A DNA stretch of 64,000 bases from Io17-Chloro-G2 sp034420695 (GCA_034420695.1 DAOULB010000002.1:1-64000), one strand, 5' to 3'. Positions 15,967-26,237 are shown, counted from the stretch's first letter. Notes: generated by a model from the sequence alone, not told the origin. Made by a program: numbers and translations.

Positions 15967-16140
15967 CTTCCGCTCCCCAAAAGACTTGGAACAAGTACCC
16001 CAATCCCAGCCCTAAGCGTTACGCCGTGCAGCGGGATGCTTTCTCAGATAGTCTTAGGATGCTAACCTGGGGTAACGCCTACAAGCAAACGGCACCCTCA
16101 GTCTGCTGTGACGGCACGGCGAGAACTGCCTTGCTGGGGG

Positions 16141-16383
16141 ATGTGGAATGCCGACAGTGGCGATAGAAGGGCAGTTCGCTTCGTGGTCAGTACGAGGGAG
16201 AATGCCTTCGAGCCACCCCATGTCCATGTTTGGGTCGGTAAAGGAGATGTCTGCCGGATCGAATTATACGGCGGAACATATATAGATACCCCTCCTCCCG
16301 GTAACTTCAGGGACATCTTGCGGGCTTATACTCGATATGCGGTAGAGATCAGGGCGACGTGGGACGCAATTCACGGGAGGTAG
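16141..16383 (+). pseudogene. DUF4160 protein with N-terminal frameshift
   Basis: The frame encoding FVVSTRENAFEPPHVHVWVG, then CRIELYGGTYIDTPPPGNF and a helical end, is a clear DUF4160 protein of about 80 residues. The usual family start (MPTVAIEGQF) is present too, from the ATG at 16148, but in a different frame. Adding one base near 16177 would join the two into a normal gene. Thus either a one-base deletion or an assembly error has broken it; translation from the ATG at 16141 would give a protein with a changed N-terminus. It is followed by a DUF2442 gene starting 3 bases after its stop, the usual toxin-antitoxin-like arrangement of these families. Confidence 0.7.
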
Positions 16384-16386
16384 CCA

Positions 16387-16887
16387 ATGGACGTAGTTCT
16401 GGTGAAGAACGCCAACCGCATGATGACTACTGCCAGCCTGCTGGATGACGGAATAGAGTCGAGCTTCGCTGACGGTTTCAAACGTCTAATCCCTTACTCC
16501 GATGTACCCGAGGTCGTGACACGAGAAGGGATACTTGGCCTGGAATTGCCCACCCCCTACGAAATGCTTCTGGAAACGGCTGGTGGGGATAGGGTCGAGG
16601 TTCCCTGGGACTTTGCCCGGCACTATTGCGACGCGTCCTACAGACCAACTATTGAAGCCATAGCCGCGATAAGGAGGCAAGCTCTTGGGGATAGAGTTCG
16701 TCGCTTCATGGAGCCCGCCGGTCTGACTCAAGAAGCGCTGACCCTGGCTGCCGGCATCGGTCGGGTTACCTTGGTCCGAATGGAGAATGGAGAACAAAGC
16801 TCCAGGTTCAAGACCTTGCAGGCCGTTGCTTGTGCCCTGGGAAGGGACACTCAGGAGTTGCTGGTCGAACCGGAGTCACTCCGCTGA
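16387..16887 (+). CDS. DUF2442 domain fused to HTH (XRE-type) regulator
   Basis: A 166-residue protein of two parts. Residues 1-85 match DUF2442 (LLDDGIESSFADGFKRLIPY, then a hydrophobic strand and PWDFARHYCD). Residues 95-160 are a Cro/C1-type helix-turn-helix (RRFMEPAGLTQEALTLAAGI, then TLVRMENGEQSSRFKTLQAVACALG). DUF2442 and DUF4160 genes commonly form pairs thought to be toxin-antitoxin modules, with the DNA-binding partner repressing the operon. The gene follows the DUF4160 frame after 3 bases. The 160 bases after it lead into the restriction-modification pair, so the regulator could also influence those genes; that is inference. Confidence 0.8.
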   Translation: MDVVLVKNANRMMTTASLLDDGIESSFADGFKRLIPYSDVPEVVTREGILGLELPTPYEMLLETAGGDRVEVPWDFARHYCDASYRPTIEAIAAIRRQALGDRVRRFMEPAGLTQEALTLAAGIGRVTLVRMENGEQSSRFKTLQAVACALGRDTQELLVEPESLR

Positions 16888-17047
16888 AGAGCGGATCAGT
16901 TTCGCTCATCATTACGGACACCCGGGCAGGGACGCGCCCGGTGCCGGCTCTGTATAATCCTGAGCGTAATGAACCACTGAGACGATCAAGGGCATACGGC
17001 CCGGCTTTCATCAGGGACCCAATGCGCTACCAAGGGGAGATTGCGCT

Positions 17048-20000
17048 ATGATCACCTTGTCAACTTCCACGCAATCGAATCTGGACAAATTTCAGGGCCT
17101 GCTCCGCGAGTTGTTCCAGGTTGATTGCGCCGACCTGGACTTCGGAATCTACCGGATATTGAACCATAAGCGGGACGCAGTCGAGCAGTTTATCAGGGAG
17201 CGGCTGCCCGCTATCGTCGGAGAGGAATTGGACCGGGGACCGTTGGCGCAGCAGGCGCGGGCTGAGGGTAACTTGGCGAAGGTCGCGCAGCGGGTCAAGG
17301 CCAATTTGGGAGAGGATGCCATTGACGAACATGGTGTGTTGCATCCTCCTGAAACAGAGTTGCCCATAGTTCGGGAATTGGCCCAGGAGTACAAGGATGC
17401 CCAAAAGCAGGCCGCCGGTGGCAGCCGCAGTCGGGACACCGTAGAAGCCTCTATCTACAACCACCTGTACACCTTCTTCAGCCGGTACTACGAGGAAGGC
17501 GACTTCATTTCCAAGCGCCGTTACTCCCGCAACCAGCGCTATGCTATTCCGTACAACGGCGAGGAGGTCTATCTCCACTGGGCTAACAGTGATCAGTATT
17601 ACGTCAAGACCGACGAGCACTTCCGCAACTACGACTGGACGGCGCCCAACGGGGTGTCGGTGCATTTTCGACTCAAGAACGCCGACGTGGAGCAGAACAA
17701 TGTCAAGGGCGACCGGCGATTCTTCATCCCCCGCGTCTCCCAGACGTCATGGGACGCCGATGGCACTGCCATCACCATCCCTTTTGAGTACCGGCCCTTG
17801 TCTGGCGGTGAAACGCCCGCCTCCGGGACACGGAACCAGCAGGAAAAGATAATCGGAGAAGCCGCCGCCAAGATCCCGGAGCAACTGCACGACAATGCCC
17901 AAGCAATTGCCGCCCTAACCGGAGAACACCGGCGCAACGGCGATGGCCCGGTGAGCCGCTTGGAACACCACCTGCGACGGTACGTCGGGCGGCACAATTC
18001 CGACTTCTTCATCCACAAAGACCTGTCCGGCTTCCTCAGCCGGGAGCTGGACTTCTACCTGAAAAATGAGGTGCTGAACCTAGACAGCTTGGTTGCCGCC
18101 GGTCAGGACTTGACCGAAGGCTGGTTCCAGCAGATGCGGCTGACCAAGGCCGTGGGCAGCCAAATCATTGACTTCTTGGCCCAAATTGAGGACTTCCAGA
18201 AGCTTCTCTGGGAGAAGCGGAAGTTCGCTATCGAGACTCACTACTGCATCACCCTGGGCAACATCCCCGCCAGTCTGTACCCGGAAATCATCAAGAACGA
18301 AGCACAGTGGCAGGAATGGAAAGAGTTGTACGGCGTTGAGATTTCAAATCCGAGCGTGAATTTGCTCGCACAGTACCCGACACTGGTAGTAGACACTCGG
18401 CACTTCGATGCAGGTTTCACCGACCGCCTACTGGCATCTTTCGATGACCTTGAGAAGATGACTGATGGCATATTGGTACATGGTGATAATTGGCAGGCTT
18501 TAAATTTCTTGGCTCAGGCGTATCAAGAAGACATCCAATGCGTTTACATCGACCCGCCCTTCAACTCCAAATCTACGGAGATTTTGTACAAGAACCAATA
18601 CAAGCACTCTTCCTGGTTGAGTCTTATTGAGAATCGCCTGAAGGCAACGTACCAACTCTTGGGAAGATCCTCTGTCCTGACAATTGCAATCGACGAGAAC
18701 GAGCAAGAGAGATTAGCCTTGCTTCTGGGTAACCTGTTTCCAAACCACCAAAGGACTTGCGTGTCTGTCGTCCACAACCCAGGAGGTATCCAAGGCGACA
18801 ATTTTTCCTATAACAACGAATTCGCATATTTCGTTTATCCTTCCGGCAGTCGTTCTGTCGGTATGCAGAACCGCGACGATAGCCCAGACATCAGGCCGTT
18901 GAGAGACGTTTCTACAGGTCAGCATCTGCGGACCGACGCTGCCAATTGCTTTTATCCGATTTACGTCAAGGACAAAAAAGTAATAGGGTTCGGAGAAGTT
19001 TGTGATGAAGATTTCCACCCTGGGTCTGCCAACGTGGACACAGGGAAAGAAATGATTGCAGTCTACCCAATCGACGCACAAGGGGTTGAACGGAAATGGG
19101 TCTTTAGTAGGCAGAATGTGGAGCGAATAAAGGACGAGCTAACAGTACAGTGGAATAAGTCACGAAAAATTTGGGACATCATCCGTCGGAAGTCCATCTT
19201 CAATTACAAGACAGTTTGGGACGATAGACGATACAACGCTAACAGCCACGGTTCCAAACTGATAAGCGACCTGTTTGGTTTCAGAGCTTTTTCTTTCCCG
19301 AAGTCACTCTATACCGTTATGGACAGCGTTCAACTGGCAACGGATGCTGGTAATGGAACAAAGAACGTCCTTGATTTCTTCGCTGGTTCCGGCACTACGG
19401 GCCATGCCGTCATCAGCCTGAACCGTAAGGACGGTGGCGAGCGCAAGTTCATTCTGGTAGAAATGGGGGAGTATTTCGACACAGTCTTGCTGCCCCGCAT
19501 CAAGAAAGTGACCTACACCCCGGAATGGGGAAATGGCACCCCCCAAGGCACGGCCACTACCGAAGAAACTGAACGCGGTCCACGTATTGTCAAGTGCATA
19601 CGCCTGGAGTCCTATGAGGACGCGCTCGACAGCATCCGGTTCAACCAAGACGGCGGCCAGTTATCCTTACCGGACGCTGGCGACGAATACCTACTCAAGT
19701 ATATGCTTGGCTGGGAGACCAAGGAAAGCGAAACCTTGCTCAACCCCGCCCTGCTGAACAGTCCTTTCACCTACAAGCTACGAGTCCACGTCAACGGAGA
19801 GCAGCAGGAACGCAAAGTTGACCTGCCGGAGACCTTCAACTACTTGCTGGGGCTGAAGGTACAGAAACGGGAGGTGTTTGATGACAACGGCCGTCGCTAT
19901 GTGGTATTCCGGGGCGAAATCCGAGCCGCACCGGGCCACGAGGTCGCCGTCATCTGGCGGGCAACCGAAGGCTGGACGGAGGCCGACTTCGCCCGGGACC

Positions 20001-20134
20001 GGGATTTCGTCGCCCGGCACAGCCTCGCGGGAGACGCCGATACGGTGTACGTCAATGGCGATTCCTGTATTCCGAGGGCCAAATCCATTGAGCCGATGTT
20101 CAAAGCGCGGATGTTCGCAAGCGTGAACAACTGA
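17048..20134 (+). CDS. Type III-like site-specific DNA methyltransferase (Mod), long form
   Basis: A 1028-residue beta-class adenine methyltransferase. Motif IV is VYIDPPFNS with the Asp at residue 502; motif I, the AdoMet-binding loop, is FFAGSGTTGHA at residues 777-787. Between them lies the target recognition region. Classical type III Mod proteins are about 650 residues, so the ~480-residue N-terminal extension is notable. It is charged and alpha/beta, with LSGFLSRELDFYLKNEVLNL and other blocks shared by long Mod proteins that pair with large helicase-nucleases. The ~190-residue tail follows the catalytic part. The gene is followed after 29 bases by the Res gene, with which it should form a restriction-modification complex. 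The region 18.5-19.4 kb is AT-richer than its flanks, as often seen in exchanged recognition domains. Confidence 0.88.
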   Translation: MITLSTSTQSNLDKFQGLLRELFQVDCADLDFGIYRILNHKRDAVEQFIRERLPAIVGEELDRGPLAQQARAEGNLAKVAQRVKANLGEDAIDEHGVLHPPETELPIVRELAQEYKDAQKQAAGGSRSRDTVEASIYNHLYTFFSRYYEEGDFISKRRYSRNQRYAIPYNGEEVYLHWANSDQYYVKTDEHFRNYDWTAPNGVSVHFRLKNADVEQNNVKGDRRFFIPRVSQTSWDADGTAITIPFEYRPLSGGETPASGTRNQQEKIIGEAAAKIPEQLHDNAQAIAALTGEHRRNGDGPVSRLEHHLRRYVGRHNSDFFIHKDLSGFLSRELDFYLKNEVLNLDSLVAAGQDLTEGWFQQMRLTKAVGSQIIDFLAQIEDFQKLLWEKRKFAIETHYCITLGNIPASLYPEIIKNEAQWQEWKELYGVEISNPSVNLLAQYPTLVVDTRHFDAGFTDRLLASFDDLEKMTDGILVHGDNWQALNFLAQAYQEDIQCVYIDPPFNSKSTEILYKNQYKHSSWLSLIENRLKATYQLLGRSSVLTIAIDENEQERLALLLGNLFPNHQRTCVSVVHNPGGIQGDNFSYNNEFAYFVYPSGSRSVGMQNRDDSPDIRPLRDVSTGQHLRTDAANCFYPIYVKDKKVIGFGEVCDEDFHPGSANVDTGKEMIAVYPIDAQGVERKWVFSRQNVERIKDELTVQWNKSRKIWDIIRRKSIFNYKTVWDDRRYNANSHGSKLISDLFGFRAFSFPKSLYTVMDSVQLATDAGNGTKNVLDFFAGSGTTGHAVISLNRKDGGERKFILVEMGEYFDTVLLPRIKKVTYTPEWGNGTPQGTATTEETERGPRIVKCIRLESYEDALDSIRFNQDGGQLSLPDAGDEYLLKYMLGWETKESETLLNPALLNSPFTYKLRVHVNGEQQERKVDLPETFNYLLGLKVQKREVFDDNGRRYVVFRGEIRAAPGHEVAVIWRATEGWTEADFARDRDFVARHSLAGDADTVYVNGDSCIPRAKSIEPMFKARMFASVNN

Positions 20135-20163
20135 CCCCGGCACCTTGCCACGAGGAGTGAACA

Positions 20164-23100
20164 GTGGCACCACGAGCCCGCAGAAACCGAAACCCAGTCC
20201 CATTGCCACGTGACTATGCTAGGCTGGAGCAAAATCTGGTCGTGCTGGCCTGGCTGCACCGCCAGTTGGGCTACGAAAGCACCCGCGCCTTGTTGAAGGA
20301 CATCATCCAACTCAACGAGGGATTCCGTGAGGACGGGCGCAGCCATATCTGCGTTCATTTGGAAGCGCGCTCCGGGCAGATGCAGGGTCTGACTGTCGAA
20401 GACCTGCAACGCTACGACGGCAACATCCGCGAACACCTAGCGGCCATGAATGATGGACGGCCCGAACCCATCACCCTCCGCTACTTCCAATACCTAGCCG
20501 CTCTGTATACCGAAATTTGCCTGGACTGGTACTTAAACCGAGGCGGACGCTTTTTGGTTTCTTTAAATGGATTCGTTTCGGAGCACAATGCCAACTGCGC
20601 GCCGAATCTACAATATGACCAGTTCACGTCGAATGACCTTTCCAAGCTGGCATTTTGGATGGCCACGGGCAGCGGCAAGACCCTGCTATTGCACTTGCAC
20701 TACCGGCAGTTCCTGCATTACAACCGGAGTCCACTGGACAACATCCTGCTGATTACGCCCAACGAAGGACTGAGCCAGCAGCACCTGGAAGAACTACAAA
20801 CTTCCAATATCCCCGCTCGTCGGTTCGACGCCGGTCAGCCCATCAGCCTAATAGATGACCGGGAAACTGTGAAAGTCACCGAGATAACCAAGCTGGTGAT
20901 GGAAAAACAAGGCGAAGGCGAGAGCGTTGCGGTGGAAACTTTCGAGGGCCGTAACCTGATTTTTGTTGATGAAGGACACAAGGGTTCCAGCACCGAAGCG
21001 CGGGCTTGGAGGACTGTCCGCAACGCCCTCTCGGAAAACGGGTTCACCTTCGAGTACAGCGCCACCTTCGGCCAGGCGCTTGCAGGCAACGACGCACTCA
21101 TAGCTGAATACGGCAAGGCTATCGCCTTTGACTACTCCTACCGTCACTTCTACCACGACGGCTACGGCAAGGATTTCAACATCCTCAATCTCCAGGAAGA
21201 AACGGGCGACGACCGGACCGACACCCTGCTGCTGGCCAACCTGCTTTCCTTCTATGAGCAACAGTTGGTTTTCGCGGCACAAGAGGCCAAACTGCGCCCT
21301 TACGGTCTGGAGAAGCCTCTTTGGGTATTCGTCGGCAGCAGTGTCAACGCCGTATACACCGAGGAAAGGCAGCAACGCAGCGACATCCTTACGGTTGTCC
21401 GATTTCTGCACCGGGTGTTGAGCGATCGTGATTGGGCTGTTGCCACCATAAACCAACTGTTGCAGGGACAGTCTGGATTCAACGATTCAAGTACTAGGCA
21501 GGACATATTTGCCGATAGGTTCGGCTACCTGAAGCAACGGATGGTCACGCCTGAAGCCGTGTACCAAGACGCTCTTGCAAGGGTGATGCACGGCTCCGAG
21601 GGCGGGCTGCAATTGTGCGACCTTCGGGGAGCTACTGGGGAATTGGCCTTGAAAGCGGAAGGCAGCGAAGACTACTTCGGCGTAATCTATATCGGCGACA
21701 CCCCGCAGTTCAAAACCCTGGTTGAGAAGGACGATTCTGGCATAGCAGTCACAGAGGACGCCCTGCAAGGTTCCCTATTTGACGGGATAAACGAGCCGGA
21801 ATCGAAGGTTGAGGTGTTGGCCGGCGCCCGCAAGTTCATAGAAGGGTGGAATTCCTGGCGAGTGTCCAACATGGGCCTGCTGAACATCGGTCGTAGCGAA
21901 GGTTCACAGATAATCCAACTCTTCGGACGGGGCGTCCGGCTGCGGGGCCGGGATATGTCGCTGAAGCGCAGTTCGGCCCTCCAGGATAGCCAACATCCCG
22001 ACTACATCAGGCTGCTAGAAACTCTCAACATCTTCGCCCTGCGGGCCAACTACATGGCCCAGTTCCGAGAGTACCTGGAAAGCGAGGGTATAGAGACGGG
22101 CACCATAGAGTTGCCGCTGTTCATCCGGCCCAACACGGGTTTTCTGAACAAGGGCCTGGTTATCCCCCGTCTGGAAAAAGATAAGACCTTCGCCGAGCAG
22201 GAAACCGTCCTGCTGCGTTCGGTGGAAGAATTCGGGCCAGTATCAGTCACGATGGCGGCCACCGTCCAGCAAATTGCCAGTGGGCGGGGCGGCGTTTCGG
22301 AGACCGGCGCTACCTCGGGGAGCGGCCAACAAATACCCTCGGAAAGCCTGGATCTGGTGGATTGGAGCAAAGCCTATCTTGACCTGTTGGAATACAAGGA
22401 AGCCAAGGGGTTGAGCAATCTACTTGTCCAGCCCGGGCTTCTCCGGCCCATTTTGGAAGCCGGGAAGAAGACGTACCTGCTGGAAGCCGACGAATCCGTC
22501 GTCGAGCCCAAGGACCACGATGACCACTTGCGGTTGCAGGAAGCAGTTGCCAACATACTGCGGAGGTACGCCGACGCGCTGTACCGGAGCCGCCAGGCCC
22601 AGTGGGAATCCAACAATTTGGCCTACCGACAACTGGACCACAACGACGACAATTTCCGGTTCAACCTAGGGGAGAATGGAAACGCCGGGCAGTACATCGT
22701 TAGAGTCTCAGGGGAGAACATCACCCTGTCCAGGGAAATTGAGAAACTAATCTCCGACTGGAACGCACTAAGTCAGGACGATCTGGGAACCTTGCGGCAA
22801 ATCCACTTCGATCGGCACCTGTACCAGCCGTTACTGATAGAAACCGAAGGTGTAACTTCGTCCCCTCCCCTGTTGAAGGAAAGTGAGCGCCGGTTCGTCG
22901 CGGATCTGCGGGATTACTGCGCCAGCGAACCGGACGCCTTACCAACCGAAGCAGAGCTGTTCCTGCTTCGGAACCTGACTCGTGGCAAAGGCGTGGGCTT
23001 TTTCGAAAGCAGTGGTTTCTACCCCGATTTCATGCTTTGGATCAAATCTAATGACGCACAGCGCATCGTGTTCATAGAACCCCACGGAATGCGCCACGAG

Positions 23101-23352
23101 AAAGCCTATAGTAAGGACGAAAGAGCACGGCTCCATGAGAGGCTACCCAGTTTGGCTCAGGAAATTGCCAGTCGTTCCGGCAATCCTCAAGTGCAGCTTG
23201 ACTCCTTCGTAGTTTCTACCACGCCGCACCCAGAATTGAAGGACCTCTACGACAATGGAGAGTGGACCAAGGAAGATTTCGCAAACAAGCATATTCTGTT
23301 CCAAGAGCGTGGAACGGAGTACGACTACATAGCTCGGCTGTTACAGAGTTAA
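20164..23352 (+). CDS. Type III-like restriction enzyme, DEAD-type helicase-nuclease (Res)
   Basis: A 1062-residue partner of the upstream methyltransferase. Motif I is WMATGSGKTLLLHL from residue 165; motif II is IFVDEGHKGSS with Asp 269. The second RecA lobe has a GRGVRLRGRDMS segment where motif VI (QLFGRGVRLRG) lies. Near the C-terminus, GFYPDFMLWI followed by RIVFIEPHGM resembles the PD-x(n)-ExK nuclease core of Res subunits, though with His where Lys is usual. Such enzymes translocate on or slide along DNA after recognising unmethylated sites and cut at a distance. The start is GTG at 20164. The length is about 100 residues above classical Res. Confidence 0.87.
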   Translation: MAPRARRNRNPVPLPRDYARLEQNLVVLAWLHRQLGYESTRALLKDIIQLNEGFREDGRSHICVHLEARSGQMQGLTVEDLQRYDGNIREHLAAMNDGRPEPITLRYFQYLAALYTEICLDWYLNRGGRFLVSLNGFVSEHNANCAPNLQYDQFTSNDLSKLAFWMATGSGKTLLLHLHYRQFLHYNRSPLDNILLITPNEGLSQQHLEELQTSNIPARRFDAGQPISLIDDRETVKVTEITKLVMEKQGEGESVAVETFEGRNLIFVDEGHKGSSTEARAWRTVRNALSENGFTFEYSATFGQALAGNDALIAEYGKAIAFDYSYRHFYHDGYGKDFNILNLQEETGDDRTDTLLLANLLSFYEQQLVFAAQEAKLRPYGLEKPLWVFVGSSVNAVYTEERQQRSDILTVVRFLHRVLSDRDWAVATINQLLQGQSGFNDSSTRQDIFADRFGYLKQRMVTPEAVYQDALARVMHGSEGGLQLCDLRGATGELALKAEGSEDYFGVIYIGDTPQFKTLVEKDDSGIAVTEDALQGSLFDGINEPESKVEVLAGARKFIEGWNSWRVSNMGLLNIGRSEGSQIIQLFGRGVRLRGRDMSLKRSSALQDSQHPDYIRLLETLNIFALRANYMAQFREYLESEGIETGTIELPLFIRPNTGFLNKGLVIPRLEKDKTFAEQETVLLRSVEEFGPVSVTMAATVQQIASGRGGVSETGATSGSGQQIPSESLDLVDWSKAYLDLLEYKEAKGLSNLLVQPGLLRPILEAGKKTYLLEADESVVEPKDHDDHLRLQEAVANILRRYADALYRSRQAQWESNNLAYRQLDHNDDNFRFNLGENGNAGQYIVRVSGENITLSREIEKLISDWNALSQDDLGTLRQIHFDRHLYQPLLIETEGVTSSPPLLKESERRFVADLRDYCASEPDALPTEAELFLLRNLTRGKGVGFFESSGFYPDFMLWIKSNDAQRIVFIEPHGMRHEKAYSKDERARLHERLPSLAQEIASRSGNPQVQLDSFVVSTTPHPELKDLYDNGEWTKEDFANKHILFQERGTEYDYIARLLQS

Positions 23353-23418
23353 CCCATTTGCGATTGAACGGGAAAACCTGCGTTAATCTGAGGAAGACAC
23401 GGAATGAGGTGGAACCCA

Positions 23419-23832
23419 TTATTTGGACAGGGTCAGGGTGGAGTTAAGTGAGAATCCCGGTGCTCCTGCCAGTAGTTCTGCTCCAGTACCGGGTGGACAC
23501 CTCCTTCCATAAGATTCCTCTTCCCGAACTCCCTGCTCCCCGTGGAACACCTCGGCCGGGGTCCGGCAGCCCAAGGCCTGATGGGGCCTCAGGCGGTTGT
23601 AGAACCGGAGATAGTCCTCCAGTTCCGTGCGGGCTTCCCGGACGTCGGCGTAAGCCTTCAGGTGCACCTCTTCGTATTTCACCGTCCGCCACAGCCTCTC
23701 CATGAAGGTGTTGCCGGAGTAGCGTCCCTTCCCGTCCATGCTGATCTTCACCCCGTGGTCCTGGAGGACCTGGGTGAGCTCCAGGCTGGTGAAATGGCTC
23801 CCCTGGGAAACTCTTCCTGGGCCGTCGGAGAA
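23419..23832 (-). pseudogene. IS3-family transposase, C-terminal remnant
   Basis: About 135 codons on the minus strand encode the end of an IS3 integrase core: QGSHFTSLELTQVLQDHG, ISMDGKGRYSGN, FMERLWRTVKYEEV and FYNRLRPHQALGCRTPAEVF, including the final catalytic Glu region. The N-terminal part of OrfB and all of OrfA are missing, and the frame runs on into unrelated C-terminal sequence. It is a dead fragment left between the restriction gene and a second transposase. Confidence 0.85.
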
Positions 23833-24032
23833 GGGTCCGGTTCCCGTGGCCCCCTTACCTTGGCCCTGCTGGCTTAAGTGCTGGTGTCTCCGGGCTTGTG
23901 CCCTGATTTTCGCCTGAGGAACGCCGTTATCCTGCGCCTGCCACTGGACCGATCCGGTGACCAGTGTGCCGCGGTCGCATCTTTCACTCCATCCCTTTTG
24001 ATTCTGTGACAGTTCCCAGGGTCGCTATGGCT

Positions 24033-25004
24033 CTACCTCGGCACGTCTACGTCGTTCGGGATGGGTAGCCGACGGGATGAGGGGTCGCTGCTAAACCCCG
24101 GCACGTCTACGCCGTCTGGGACGGGTTCCTGGTGGGGCCTGCGATAGTGGCCGCGCCAACGCACCACCTCTGCCCAGTCTTTAAACGGCGACTTGACCTT
24201 GGCGGCTTGACCGGGAGACTTACCCTCCATGGACTCGTGGTCTCTGAAAAAATTGTAGTCCAGCGTCCAGCCGGCAAGGTAGAATTGGCCGCTTTCCTTG
24301 CTACTCAGCCCGCGCAGTGTCTGGGCGCGCTGCCTGAACATGCCCTGCACCTGCTCGGAGAGGCTGTTGTCGTCCTCCCGGTTGGATACCGCCCCCAACT
24401 GTATGTGCTCGGCATGGGGAAAGACCCTCTTCACCGCGGGGATGTAGCAGGGCAACCTGGTCGTACAGACCGTTCCGGGAGGCATTGCCGCTGCGGCAGC
24501 TGCTCTCTTCAGGACCGCCTCCACCGCCAATGCATCCCGCCTCTCGGTCAAATGAGAAGTCAGCAAGTAGCCGGTGCCCTGGTCCATGACGTTCCAGAGC
24601 CAGTACCTCTTCCCGCCCACGCCCAGCCGCATGTCGTCCACCTCCCACTGCCCGCTTGTCTTGGCCGAGAGGCGCTCAATTCTCCTCAGGGCTCCTTTGG
24701 TATAGGCCCTGACCCACTGGTAAATCGTGGCCTTCGAGGGTTCGGCAATGTCGTACGTCTTCACCAGGTTCTCGGCAATCCGTTTGTAGGACACGCCGGC
24801 GTAGAACATTTCGATTGCCCCGCCCACCTGTTCTGCCGTGAAACGCCGGCCCGCCGCCTTGCCGTTGGTGCGGAACCTCTTGGAACAGCCGCGGCATAGG
24901 TAGCGTTGATACCCGTTCCGTGTGCCGACCTTGACGACATGGGCGGACCTGCAAGCCGGGCAACTTACGGTCTTGGTCTCGGTGATTTCAGCCGCGCTTT
25001 TCAT
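24033..25004 (-). mobile_element. DDE-type transposase relative, probably inactive
   Basis: A protein of about 323 residues related throughout to the transposase at 13981: zinc ribbon (SCPACRSAHVVKVG, YLCRGCSKRF), helix-turn-helix (VSYKRIAENLV, SKATIYQWVRAY) and catalytic core. The first Asp (WEVDDMRLGVGG) and the last Glu (NSLSEQVQGMFRQR) are present, but the second Asp is replaced: VCTTRLPCYIPAV where the other copy has VMTDKLRYYTPAV. That change should abolish transposition. Two 28-base direct repeats (24039-24066 and 24099-24126, 24 of 28 identical) encode repeated DVDVP units in the tail. I set the start at 25004 by alignment with the other copy; a frame continues to 25043. Confidence 0.75.
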
Positions 25005-25625
25005 GTTTCGGGATGGACCTGCTTGGTTAGAATTTCCGGGCATTGGCAGAGGGAGGCTATATAGTTATTACAAGCAGGACAATCATTGAGCTTTCCATGC
25101 GCTGCCCGGGATGGATGCTGGACGTGGCATGCAAACAACCGCACGAAGACCGACCTGCCGTCTATGGCCCTTGTCCAGGTCGCTCCTCGCCTATTCAAGC
25201 AGGTTGCGCAAGACCTCCTTCCCGGGCGTTTTGTCTACATCCACAAACGGTCCCGCTGGTGTAGACCGGTCCCGTCGCACCCCTTCTTCAGCTTCGCCCG
25301 GGGGCGTTCCTTGGGTCTCGTAATTGAGTGAGATGCCATGATCTTTGACCCCCACCCCATTGCCGGAACTGAAGCGGCCCATGGGGATAAGCCTACCTCG
25401 AAACGGGCCGCCACCCCATCATCCCCATCCTCCAATTGCTGCTGCTGGGGCCATCGGACCTTCATTTTAGCCCCAATATACGCCAAAATCAAACGGCTGT
25501 CCTTGGGCTTGTGTCGATTTTCTCCTCAATAGAGCACTATACGACGAAATAGATGCAAATATGGCACTTATTATTGAATTTATGAATTATCTCTATTCGT
25601 ATATCTACTATAAGAGCCCAGTAGG
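25005..25625. other. Intergenic region, AT-rich at its right end
   Basis: No supported gene in about 620 bases. The left two thirds are GC-rich and contain short frames without ribosome binding sites. From about 25490 to 25625 the sequence turns strongly AT-rich (TATTATTGAATTTATGAATT and similar), very unlike the surroundings. That marks a promoter or foreign insert edge before the next frame. Confidence 0.5.
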
Positions 25626-26183
25626 GTGAGAGAGAGACCTGTTGCGGCGCGGCAATATATTCAGACCAATGATAATTTGGCAATTCCCAGACCTGGATTT
25701 TGGAGCGTCACCGAGGGAAAACAGCCGGTTGACGGATATTCAAGACGGGCCTACAAGGTATGGTACGACGAAATTCTGCCGCTGAAGGGATGGAGGCCAA
25801 AGAGCCGTGGGAAGTGCAATCGTCATCGCTGGGTTGTTACCGACCGTAATGGATTTGTTCGCCTGTTGGGAGCACTCCAAGCCATTAAGCCGGGTGTATT
25901 CCCAGAGGGCTGGCACCGGCGGCTCCGGCAACAGACTAAACGGGGACTTCACCCCATCCCGGTCGTCTGCTTGGCCTGTTGCCCCCGTGACCAAGCCATT
26001 TGTCAGAGGCTCGGCGGTTACGCCGTCTCGGCCTCCAACCGCACCCGGCACGACGGCATTGCCGGGCCCGGGCCGAGGGTGCCGCACACCAGAAAACGCG
26101 GCCTCCTGGCCTGTTTCAGGTCCATCCCCATGGACCCTCCAGGACCGGTTTTCACCACCTGCACTTGGGCATATGGTCCCTAA
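25626..26183 (+). CDS. Hypothetical protein
   Basis: A 185-codon frame from GTG. The first 100 residues have normal protein character (LAIPRPGFWSVTEG, GYSRRAYKVWYDEILPLKGW, RWVVTDRNGFVRLLGALQ), basic and Trp-rich. The second half (Cys pairs in VCLACCPRDQAICQRL, then Arg/Pro-rich) is less convincing and may be read out of frame after a deletion. I do not recognise a family. It precedes the AlpA-like gene by 54 bases. Given the surrounding IS debris, a damaged mobile-element gene is as likely as an intact one. Confidence 0.35.
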   Translation: MRERPVAARQYIQTNDNLAIPRPGFWSVTEGKQPVDGYSRRAYKVWYDEILPLKGWRPKSRGKCNRHRWVVTDRNGFVRLLGALQAIKPGVFPEGWHRRLRQQTKRGLHPIPVVCLACCPRDQAICQRLGGYAVSASNRTRHDGIAGPGPRVPHTRKRGLLACFRSIPMDPPGPVFTTCTWAYGP

Positions 26184-26237
26184 GGGAACGGCCCTGAACG
26201 GCACTAGCTTAACATTCAGCCCTAGAGGAGAAGACCG

